Shown here: positions 16,031-23,096 of the stretch, one piece after another
Layout: each line of letters begins with the position of its first letter
Numbering within the stretch: the stretch's first letter is position 1
Source: a virus
Reading direction: 5' to 3' (one strand)
IMG/VR virus record: IMGVR_UViG_3300031565_004844
Coordinates: 1-38,858 of that record
DNA length: 38,858 nucleotides
Position numbers and translations under genes: made by a program
The notes under the pieces: model-generated
The model's input: the letters and a program-made list of their open reading frames with translations, nothing else
The model's database searches: none
What the model was told of the DNA's origin: nothing

Positions 16031-16768
16031 ATGAGAATTTGTTGGTGTACACCATACGGTATGTTTTTTGATACTCCGGAATCCGCACGCCGGAAGGATT
16101 ACGTTCAGTCAACGATGTTGGAACATATGTTCCTTAAGGCTGAAATTGACATGAACGTTGTTTCGTTGGCTCGGAACACAATTGTTGAAACCGTGTTAGC
16201 TGACGAATCTATTGATGTGTTGTGGTGGGTGGATAGTGATATACTTCTACCTGACAATGCAAGTGAATTATTGCAATATGTAACCGACGAGTGTCCTGTT
16301 GTATCAGGACTTTATATCTCTCGTCGGTTTCCTTATTTTCCTCAGGCTTATTTCAAAGCAACTCATCATGAACGGGGAAATCATCCGTATATTCCACTTG
16401 TGGATATTCCTATAGCACCTACACACGTCGATGCTGTTGGTGCAGGTTTCATGATGGTTAAGCGTAGCGTATTTATTGAATTAGCAGAACAGTATGATCA
16501 GGATACGGCTATACTTCAAACATATCTTGATGAGGTTAAACCTCCTGGTGGCGTTGTACGTGCGTTACATTTAGCACAGTCATTAAAGCCCTGGTTTGAA
16601 TTTTTGGGGCGTGTGGGAGAAGATTTTTATTTCTGTGAGCAATTAGCTCGCATAGGTATTACTCCGTTATTGGTTCCGAATGTGGTGGCAAAGCACGTTG
16701 GACCACAAGAAATTGGTCTCGAACAATTCCTCGCCATGAAACAGGCGGGACTTGTATACTTGGATTAG
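16031..16768 (+). CDS. GT-A-type glycosyltransferase, 245 aa
   Basis: Transfers a sugar from a nucleotide-sugar donor. The metal-binding DxD motif is DSD (D68-S69-D70) in VLWWVDSDILLP. VDAVGAGFMMVKRSVF (133-148) and GEDFYFCEQL (196-205, with the E-D pair that often carries the base) follow in the usual order. The SLARNTIVETVL helix before the DxD is typical of phage and environmental members. It has no membrane segment, so it is cytoplasmic. It is the first of three glycosyltransferases in a row, nine bases before the next. The acceptor is unknown; virion protein, host glycan or DNA base are all open. GAGGG lies three bases before the ATG. Confidence 0.78.
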   Translation: MRICWCTPYGMFFDTPESARRKDYVQSTMLEHMFLKAEIDMNVVSLARNTIVETVLADESIDVLWWVDSDILLPDNASELLQYVTDECPVVSGLYISRRFPYFPQAYFKATHHERGNHPYIPLVDIPIAPTHVDAVGAGFMMVKRSVFIELAEQYDQDTAILQTYLDEVKPPGGVVRALHLAQSLKPWFEFLGRVGEDFYFCEQLARIGITPLLVPNVVAKHVGPQEIGLEQFLAMKQAGLVYLD

Positions 16769-16777
16769 GAGGGCAGC

Positions 16778-17788
16778 ATGAGGATTTTCTTTACTCCATT
16801 GATCGTACCAGGGGTTAAGCCTTGGGCAGGTCATACTATATATGAGCAAGCATTAGGCGGGTCGGAGTCCGCTGTTGTATATCTTGCTCGTGAATTTGCT
16901 CGTCGGGGACATGATGTTACAGTGTTTACGACGGGACAGCCTGGAACGTATGAAAAGGTTAAGTATCTTCCGCAAGGTCAAATTCCCGTACAGACCCCAG
17001 GAGTCTGTGATGTGTGGATTTCGAGTCGGTGGGAGGACATTTTCAGTCAAGTTCCTGATACCATATACAAAGTGTTGTGGTTGCACGATATGGCCCATGG
17101 GGGTATAGAGGCAGCGGCACACAAGGTCGTAATGCTTACCCAGGCCCACGCGGCTAGCTACTTGCAGTACCCTCCATACCCTCCACACATCTTTATCGAA
17201 GGAGATGGAGTTGATCTAACATTGGCCGCTGGATACGAAGATCGTGATCCGAATCGGCTTATGTGGATTTCAAATCCCGACAGAGGATTATGGATTGCTG
17301 CAGAAATATTTGTAAACCAAATTCTTCCGCGCTGGCCTGATATGACGTTGGAAGTATACGGACGAGCGTCTGTGTACGGATGGCCTGCAGCGGTAGAAGA
17401 ACCTCATCTTCCGTTGGTCGATACTTTGAAGAAGGCAGATGGAAGGATTAAGATAAAAGAACCTCTTCCACGGCTGGCATTGGTCCGAAGATTGATGTCA
17501 GCATTTGCTTTGTGGTATCCAACGTATTGGCCGGAGACATATTGTATGTCAGCTTTGGAATCACAGGCTGCGGGAACACCTGTCGTAACGAGTCCCGTCG
17601 GTGCTTTGACTGAAACTGTAAAGGGTGGAATTGTAGGTACAGATTTTGTTAATGCAATTTCACAACTTCGAAATGGGGGTCGTTGGAAGAAATTGTCTGA
17701 TGCTGGAAAGGAATATGCTGCAGAACATTCCTGGGCAAAGGTAGCATCTCGGTGGGAAAATAACGTATTTGGAGGGCAAACACAATGA
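16778..17788 (+). CDS. GT-B-type (family 4-like) glycosyltransferase, 336 aa
   Basis: The N-terminal Rossmann domain has the loop LGGSESAVVYLAREFARRGH (26-45) that holds the acceptor side. The donor domain shows the E-x7-E pattern PETYCMSALES (around residues 252-262) followed by QAAGTPVVTSPVGALTETV, the classic family 4 donor site for a nucleotide-sugar. ISNPDRGLW marks the domain junction. Size fits the family. GGAGGGC lies three to nine bases before the ATG. It overlaps the next glycosyltransferase by four bases (ATGA), so the two are probably made together and act in one pathway. Confidence 0.82.
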   Translation: MRIFFTPLIVPGVKPWAGHTIYEQALGGSESAVVYLAREFARRGHDVTVFTTGQPGTYEKVKYLPQGQIPVQTPGVCDVWISSRWEDIFSQVPDTIYKVLWLHDMAHGGIEAAAHKVVMLTQAHAASYLQYPPYPPHIFIEGDGVDLTLAAGYEDRDPNRLMWISNPDRGLWIAAEIFVNQILPRWPDMTLEVYGRASVYGWPAAVEEPHLPLVDTLKKADGRIKIKEPLPRLALVRRLMSAFALWYPTYWPETYCMSALESQAAGTPVVTSPVGALTETVKGGIVGTDFVNAISQLRNGGRWKKLSDAGKEYAAEHSWAKVASRWENNVFGGQTQ

Positions 17789-18936
17789 AACTTTTAATTT
17801 ATGCAGGAGCATATAACTACTGGGGCGAATTAAATCCCGATAGATTGTTTACTACCGATGGCAAACAGTTGGGTGGCGGGGAAACTTCCGCAATTCAAAC
17901 GGCAATTGCTATGTCTCGTCGGGGACATGACGTAACTTTGTGCGGGAACGTGGGGCGTCCAAGACGATTCTTCCCCGGTTGGGGAACGTGCGGAGATCAG
18001 TTTTTTGTGGCTGGTCGCATTCCGATGGTGAATCTTATTCCCGATTCGTATTATTACTACGTTGGATGTGGATCGCTACACGACGTACTTATCGGATGGG
18101 ATTCTGCACATATGTATCGTTACAATGTTCCCGCGCGTGTGCGGGTTGTTGCATATCAGTTGAACGATACGGAAGTTGGCGTGTTAGATCACGTGATTGA
18201 TCGGTATTATCATCCTTCGCGATGGCATGCACAGCGGTTCCAGGAGTTATATGGAATTCCTGAAAAGAAATCCCGAAGTTTGATGACCAACGGAACTGAT
18301 CTGAATATGTTTCCTACACCGCCGGAGAATCGAAAGCCCTATGTGATCTATTGTTCAAGTCCTGATCGTGGATTACATCATCTTCTGGATGCGTGGCCAG
18401 AGGTTCGCGCAGCTATGCCCGAAGCAGAACTACATATCTACTACGATATGACCAAATGGACGCAAGTGGTACGTCAAGCCTTGGCTATGGGACAAACATT
18501 AAACACGACTGAGCGGGCATTGCAGATTCAGAAGCAATTAACAGAACTTCGGGGCCAGGGTGTATATCATCACGGCGGAGTTGCGAAGGGAATCTTGTAT
18601 CGGGCAATGGCTGAAGCTAAGGTGTTGGCCTATCCCTGTGATCCCGTGGCTCCGACTGAAGGATTCTCAATGACGATTCTTGATGGGATTGCTTCAGGTC
18701 TTAATGTTATTACAACGGATGCGGACGCACTTCCCGAACTATGGGGGTCCGTTCCTGCTGTTACAATCCTTCCTCTTCCCGTACAGAAAGATGTGTGGGC
18801 TACGGAAATTGTTAACAAGCTTCAGGGGCCATCTCCCCTTCCACAAGATTCAGATTGGGTGAAACTATGGACGTGGGATGAGCTTGCGAGAAAATGGGAA
18901 GAGGATTTAACTTTACTATTGGAGGAAAAATCATGA
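17785..18936 (+). CDS. Second GT-B-type glycosyltransferase, 383 aa
   Basis: Similar in plan to the gene before it: an N-terminal QLGGGETSAIQTAIAMSRRG loop (29-48), CSSPDRGLHHLLDAWPEV at the domain junction, and a C-terminal donor motif TEGFSMTILDGIASGLNVI in which the second acidic residue is Asp (E-x7-D) instead of Glu. The resemblance of the 'SxPDRGL' segments suggests duplication followed by divergence. It is coupled to both neighbours by ATGA overlaps. It is cytoplasmic, with no transmembrane segment. The donor and acceptor sugars are not predictable. Confidence 0.8.
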   Translation: MKLLIYAGAYNYWGELNPDRLFTTDGKQLGGGETSAIQTAIAMSRRGHDVTLCGNVGRPRRFFPGWGTCGDQFFVAGRIPMVNLIPDSYYYYVGCGSLHDVLIGWDSAHMYRYNVPARVRVVAYQLNDTEVGVLDHVIDRYYHPSRWHAQRFQELYGIPEKKSRSLMTNGTDLNMFPTPPENRKPYVIYCSSPDRGLHHLLDAWPEVRAAMPEAELHIYYDMTKWTQVVRQALAMGQTLNTTERALQIQKQLTELRGQGVYHHGGVAKGILYRAMAEAKVLAYPCDPVAPTEGFSMTILDGIASGLNVITTDADALPELWGSVPAVTILPLPVQKDVWATEIVNKLQGPSPLPQDSDWVKLWTWDELARKWEEDLTLLLEEKS

Positions 18937-19349
18937 GTACCTTCGGTAATATGCCCATTGAGGAGGGTTCAATGGTAGATAGAATTTTGGATCTGTTTAA
19001 GGAATCTGTCTTGTTACAGAGTCTCGTAACAGCAGTATTGATTATTACATGTTGTATGTTGTGGATTACAGAAAGAGTAGTTCCGAATGAACTCTTACTG
19101 ATGACTACAACTGTGGTCGGATTCTGGTTTGGACAAAAGAATCAGGTTGTTGGGGCAAAAATGGCCAAAGAAACGGCGTACAGACTTGCTACTGTGATGG
19201 AAGGTTCTAAGACAATTCCACCAATTCCCCCAATTCCACCAGTAGTACCAGTTACACCTACATATAATTCGCTATTTACGAATATGTCAACACCTACATA
19301 TAATTCGCTATTTACGAATATGCCAACACCAACTATAGATTTAAAATGA
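18933..19349 (+). CDS. Small membrane protein, holin-like, 138 aa
   Basis: Two hydrophobic segments, LVTAVLIITCCMLWI (about 27-42) and ELLLMTTTVVGFWFG (about 50-65), are followed by a charged turn and a Pro/Thr tail (PPIPPIPPVV, then two copies of TPTYNSLFTNM). Two in-frame starts, 18933 and 18972, each have their own GGAGG at proper spacing; paired starts 13 codons apart are a well-known holin trait, but also occur by chance. No endolysin gene lies beside it, so membrane anchoring of a virion or surface function is equally possible. The start overlaps the preceding stop (ATGA). Confidence 0.5.
   Translation: MSTFGNMPIEEGSMVDRILDLFKESVLLQSLVTAVLIITCCMLWITERVVPNELLLMTTTVVGFWFGQKNQVVGAKMAKETAYRLATVMEGSKTIPPIPPIPPVVPVTPTYNSLFTNMSTPTYNSLFTNMPTPTIDLK
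19254..19325 (+). repeat. 36-bp tandem direct repeat, two copies
   Basis: Copies 19254-19289 and 19290-19325 differ at one base (t/c). Each encodes TPTYNSLFTNM plus one residue in the tail of the membrane protein. The almost perfect identity shows a recent duplication, or an assembly copy. Confidence 0.9.
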
Positions 19350-19666
19350 TGGCAATGTCGGAAAGACGTAGAAGGTTAATTATATGTAAAGTGCTTCTGA
19401 TAATCTGCATTCTACTTGCATTTGTTGTGTATGTCAGGAGTGACGTAGAGATAGTTGTGTCACCTACCATTCCGCCAACTTCGACGAATACTGTCTCTCC
19501 TACATTCACATCGACTCCAACGCCAACGCCAACGCCAACGGTTACACTGACTCCCACGACTACGGCTACGTTTACGCTGACTTCCGTACCAACACCAACT
19601 CCTACGTCTACAATAACACCTACACCCACGGAAGATCCTCTTATATATGTAAGTGGAAGAGGGTAA
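19346..19666 (+). CDS. Membrane-anchored Pro/Thr-rich stalk protein, 106 aa
   Basis: A basic start (RRRR), one transmembrane or signal-anchor segment (LIICKVLLIICILLAFVVYV, about residues 11-30) and then about 60 residues of Pro/Thr/Ser (TPTPTPTVTLTPTTT). This architecture, a signal anchor with a long PT stalk, is a hallmark of exported proteins of Chloroflexota. It overlaps the preceding stop (ATGA) and has no ribosome binding site of its own, so translation is probably coupled; three adjacent ATGs (19346, 19349, 19355) leave the exact start open. No folded domain remains after the stalk, so function is unknown. Confidence 0.6.
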   Translation: MMAMSERRRRLIICKVLLIICILLAFVVYVRSDVEIVVSPTIPPTSTNTVSPTFTSTPTPTPTPTVTLTPTTTATFTLTSVPTPTPTSTITPTPTEDPLIYVSGRG

Positions 19667-19668
19667 TT

Positions 19669-20358
19669 ATGGACTTAGTAAATAATATAGTTGCGGAATG
19701 TACAAATCCGTATAGTCCCAGGATAAGATTTCAGTGGAATTGTCTATCGTTGGCGCGGGGGGAAGTTCTAAATGTAGGATCGTGCGATGATCCTGCGGGT
19801 TTCCGCCAGCGGGTAATACATTTCGACTATGATGACTGGAGTGAATTTTTTCTTATCGAGGATTGTGCATTTGTTCAAGGTGATGCACATCTTCTCGATG
19901 AGATATTTGCTCCTAAACGATTCGATCTCGTAATTCTTGGGGATATATTGGAACATGTATCCGATCCGGAGAAGGTTATACGAGCAGCATGTCGTGTATC
20001 AAATGCTGTGTGTATGACTGTGTGGGAAGAGTGGCGGAATCCCGAGCGGGGGTGCTGGATAGATGAAACACGGAATAGGATGGAACAAGAAGTTCTAGAT
20101 GCAGGACTCGATCCAGGCAAGTTATCCTATGAAGATATGTATGAACAGCAACATCCCCTGGTAAAGGTCAATCGAGGACAACCACACTTGTGCCATATCT
20201 GGCAATTTACTATGGAAGATGCCAAGAAGTGGTTGGATGTTTTTACTCAGGAAGGATTTTCGGATCCTTATGCTGTACGAGTTCTGGAAGTAATCCACGA
20301 AGGTCACGAAGCGTATAACTATCTTATATATGCCAGCCGTAATAGTATTCAAGGGTAA
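19669..20358 (+). CDS. SAM-dependent methyltransferase, class I, 229 aa
   Basis: Motif I is EVLNVGSCDDP (residues 32-42, the SAM-binding loop), D53 near HFDYDD fits the acidic end of strand 2, and FDLVILGDILEHVSDP (85-100) is the motif IV-like region with the conserved H-x-x-D/N-P of methyltransferases acting on small molecules or sugars. There is no DNA-methylase DPPY/NPPY motif and no target-recognition domain, so a DNA target is not supported. It sits with glycosyltransferases and a radical-SAM gene, which suggests methylation of a sugar or glycan. GAGGG lies five bases before the ATG. Confidence 0.75.
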   Translation: MDLVNNIVAECTNPYSPRIRFQWNCLSLARGEVLNVGSCDDPAGFRQRVIHFDYDDWSEFFLIEDCAFVQGDAHLLDEIFAPKRFDLVILGDILEHVSDPEKVIRAACRVSNAVCMTVWEEWRNPERGCWIDETRNRMEQEVLDAGLDPGKLSYEDMYEQQHPLVKVNRGQPHLCHIWQFTMEDAKKWLDVFTQEGFSDPYAVRVLEVIHEGHEAYNYLIYASRNSIQG

Positions 20359-20371
20359 GAAGTATGTTGTT

Positions 20372-20494
20372 ATGTCCCACGCGGGAAAAGGAGCGCGTGT
20401 GTTGGGTCGTCATACTACCCGTATTAAAGCAAAAGCTCAACAGCGTGCCGTGAATGCGTCACTATCTAAGTTTATGAGGGCAAAGAAGAAATGA
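20372..20494 (+). CDS. Very short basic protein, 40 aa
   Basis: The frame MSHAGKGARVLGRHTTRIKA... ends KFMRAKKK. Basic residues (Lys, Arg) make up about a third, and it has no acidic residues. Its stop overlaps the next ATG by the same ATGA device used throughout this operon, which supports a real gene. There is no strong ribosome binding site. Basic short proteins often bind nucleic acid, but no family is recognised. A competing frame from 20364 (29 aa) lacks the coupling. Confidence 0.45.
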   Translation: MSHAGKGARVLGRHTTRIKAKAQQRAVNASLSKFMRAKKK

Positions 20495-21723
20495 AAATAG
20501 CATTGTTGTGGCCTGAGAGTACTTTTCTGATAGACCCGATGGTATATCCTCCATTGGGATTGTGGTATCTGTGGACTATGTTGGAGAATGCTGGACATAT
20601 CGTGGAATATTACGATGCTTCTGATCCTTCTATTGATATCTTACAAGTCAAGTGGCACAAATATAATCAAGTTTGGATTTCAGGTACGACTCCACAGTTA
20701 TCTCGTATACGGTATTGGACAAATCGAATAACAGATGCTGGAGTAAAAGTTGTCGTGGGTGGTCCTCACATGACGGCACATGGGGATGACTTTACGAAGG
20801 AATTTCCAAACGTGTTAGTTGTACGGGGAGAAGTTAGTGTTTCGGATATTTCCGTAATTGTAGATATGGGAGGTATGGGACACGGCGGAGTAATTGATAC
20901 TTTCCAGCAACCAGATCTATCCAATTTTCCATTACCACAAAGAAAAATCGGGGCTAAATATACAGCATATCTTGACGGAAACTTCTGTACAACGATGATA
21001 ACTTCCATCGGATGTCCGTACAAGTGTGCGTTTTGTTCCTCGAATTTTCTATATGGTTCAAAGGTTCGATACTTTCCGATGGACAACGTATTGGTGGATA
21101 TTTTTCGGATATCGAGATTGGGTTATGGAGCCATTCAATTTTACGATGACATACTTCCGATACGTAAACAACGTACTCTGACAATTGCCCACGAACTTGA
21201 TAGGTTGGATTTGATCTGGCGCTGTTTCATGCGTTCTGATTTGGGATTGTTAAACGGGAAAGATTTTCTTGTGGAACTGGCCGACTGCGGACTTCGGGAG
21301 GTACTCGTCGGCGTGGAATCAGCAAGCAATGTTATTAAGAATGCTATCCACAAAGGAACGACTGTCGAACAAGATACATTGTTTCGTGAATGGTGTAGAG
21401 ATGCTGGAATTTCATATAAGGCATCTATCATTCTGGGACTTCCTGGCGAAACTATGGAAACGATGCAGGCCACAAGGAAATGGATTCTTGACAATCGACC
21501 GGATCGTGTAGATATCAACACTCTTATTCCTATGCCAGGAACTCCGTTGTATGATAATCCTGCCGAATACGGATGTAAGTTTAGCGTTGGACAAGATATT
21601 GATACGTATTTTTACAAGGGTCGACTTTCTGAGGTTAGGTGTGTTGTCGAAACTGATGAGTTAACTTCCGAACAAATATCTCAGTTTCGTTTAGACTTAA
21701 TTCACGAGGGCATTCCATACTAA
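20491..21723 (+). CDS. Radical-SAM enzyme with B12-binding-like N-terminus, 410 aa
   Basis: The 4Fe-4S motif CxxxCxxC is CPYKCAFC (C175, C179, C182). The N-terminal 130 residues (PPLGLWYLWTMLENAGH..., VWISGTTPQLSR, VVVGGPHMTAH) follow the B12-binding Rossmann pattern used by this subfamily, though the cobalamin-ligating D-x-H-x-x-G is absent, so it may not bind cobalamin. GVESASNVIKNAIHKGTT and IILGLPGETMETMQ are typical barrel elements. Radical-SAM enzymes of this type methylate or rearrange unactivated carbons. It is coupled to the gene before it. In a phage, next to glycosyltransferases and a methyltransferase, a role in tailoring a sugar or lipid is plausible; the substrate is unknown. 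Confidence 0.85.
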   Translation: MKIALLWPESTFLIDPMVYPPLGLWYLWTMLENAGHIVEYYDASDPSIDILQVKWHKYNQVWISGTTPQLSRIRYWTNRITDAGVKVVVGGPHMTAHGDDFTKEFPNVLVVRGEVSVSDISVIVDMGGMGHGGVIDTFQQPDLSNFPLPQRKIGAKYTAYLDGNFCTTMITSIGCPYKCAFCSSNFLYGSKVRYFPMDNVLVDIFRISRLGYGAIQFYDDILPIRKQRTLTIAHELDRLDLIWRCFMRSDLGLLNGKDFLVELADCGLREVLVGVESASNVIKNAIHKGTTVEQDTLFREWCRDAGISYKASIILGLPGETMETMQATRKWILDNRPDRVDINTLIPMPGTPLYDNPAEYGCKFSVGQDIDTYFYKGRLSEVRCVVETDELTSEQISQFRLDLIHEGIPY

Positions 21724-21736
21724 AAAGGAGATTGAA

Positions 21737-22075
21737 ATGAGAACAGACGTCATCCCTGTCAGCTACGCCGCTGGAACCTACGCTACCCCCGCCGTCAACG
21801 TGTCTGAATATCTTGGTGGAACTGTCCTGATTGGTGCCGTATGGACTACAGCATCGCTAGGATTAACCACATGTACTAGTCCAGATGGGACATTCGTTCC
21901 TGTCATTGACAACAGTCTCGGATATTTGCAACTTAACGCAAAACCTAATGTTGCTGTAACGCTACCTTTGGAAACTATTGGCGGGTTACGATACATTCGT
22001 GTTATCTCTCACACGGGAGGAACTGTAGTAAATCAGGCAGCAGCAACGCCTATACAAATCATAAGGAAGGGATAA
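21737..22075 (+). CDS. Small virion protein, 112 aa
   Basis: A beta-rich protein with Thr/Val/Gly alternation (LGGTVLIGAVWTTASLGLTT...). AAGGAG lies seven bases before the ATG. It lies between the sugar cassette and the neck gene, so a structural role is likely. Composition and length resemble small head or tail accessory proteins, but no family is recognised. Confidence 0.5.
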   Translation: MRTDVIPVSYAAGTYATPAVNVSEYLGGTVLIGAVWTTASLGLTTCTSPDGTFVPVIDNSLGYLQLNAKPNVAVTLPLETIGGLRYIRVISHTGGTVVNQAAATPIQIIRKG

Positions 22076-22076
22076 C

Positions 22077-23096
22077 ATGGCAGAACCTTCGCTATATATT
22101 AATCCTCGGAACACTTATGTACTGGGACCGTATGCTTCCGTGGATCAGATGATGTATGAATTGACAGGAATTCGTATGGATGCTTCGGGCAATTCCTTGT
22201 GGGCTATCCGAGGACTTGTGGATGATTATGCGTTTGCTGCCTTGAATGACGGATTTGCACAGTATCCGATTCGTGTTGTGGATATGCATCATACGGTAAG
22301 TCCAGCTTCTGCAGATGGTTTTATTCCTTTACCTCATGACGTGTACCGTGTAACGGATGTATGGGACTTAACAAATTCTCGTCGTGTTCCTCATTTTACA
22401 TTCGTTCCCACACAAAATACTAAGTTTCTTCAGTTTGGACAAACTGGTATTTCGTCGCTTGTACGGGTTACGTATATACAAGAAATCAATTGGGTTCCGC
22501 CTGATACGTATTTAATGGAAGATGAAGTATCTAGTGGATATATTGATACAGTAGGTCGTGGGCCGTACTATTATGAAGGATTTGTAGTAAAAGGATTGAC
22601 GTATCCTTCCAAAGGATATTTATCAGTCCGCGCGCTTATTGTAAACAATTCAGCATATACTCCTGGTGAAGAAGTAATGCAATATGGCAGGGTATCACAG
22701 GAAAGATTTGGTAGTCCAGGTGAGCATACTCACTATGTATTCCAAAGATTCCGTAATTTGAGTAGAGCCGTATACGGATATCTTCCTACTTCTGGATGGA
22801 CTATCCGTGCGGAAGCTGCTACAATTCCCATATCGTATGCGGTAGTGGCACCGAAAAGTATGCTTACTCCGATCATGTTAACCGCTCAGGCATCTATGTA
22901 TCAATACTGGCTATCCGACCGAGCAAACTATGATCGGTATACTGCATTGGTATCTCGTCAATTCTATACACAAACAGAATTGCTTGAACTTATCAATACG
23001 TTGGAAGCACGTGCTGCTATCAAACACCGCCAGGTCAGTCGCGAGGATTTGTACCAAATTGGTTCGATTCGTCTTCGAAGGGATTTACCAAAATGA
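22077..23096 (+). CDS. Neck/adaptor-like virion protein, 339 aa
   Basis: The first half is beta-rich (WVPPDTYLMEDEVSSGYID, FIPLPHDVYRVTDVWD); the C-terminal 70 residues form long helices rich in Gln/Tyr (ASMYQYWLSDRANYDRY, then FYTQTELLELINTLEARA). A helical region that ends in such Tyr/Asp/Glu helices is common in head-to-tail adaptors. It is placed before the large tail protein as adaptors are. AAGG lies about eight bases before the ATG. It is coupled to the next gene by ATGA. The adaptor call is inferred. Confidence 0.55.
   Translation: MAEPSLYINPRNTYVLGPYASVDQMMYELTGIRMDASGNSLWAIRGLVDDYAFAALNDGFAQYPIRVVDMHHTVSPASADGFIPLPHDVYRVTDVWDLTNSRRVPHFTFVPTQNTKFLQFGQTGISSLVRVTYIQEINWVPPDTYLMEDEVSSGYIDTVGRGPYYYEGFVVKGLTYPSKGYLSVRALIVNNSAYTPGEEVMQYGRVSQERFGSPGEHTHYVFQRFRNLSRAVYGYLPTSGWTIRAEAATIPISYAVVAPKSMLTPIMLTAQASMYQYWLSDRANYDRYTALVSRQFYTQTELLELINTLEARAAIKHRQVSREDLYQIGSIRLRRDLPK

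Noticed and set aside
19495-19640. Short CCAACG/CCTACG-type repeats that look like a small array
   Set aside because: These are codons of a Pro/Thr stalk in a membrane-protein gene, not CRISPR repeats with unique spacers.
19669-20358. DNA methyltransferase
   Set aside because: No DPPY/NPPY or PCQ motif and no target-recognition domain; the motifs fit small-molecule or sugar methyltransferases.
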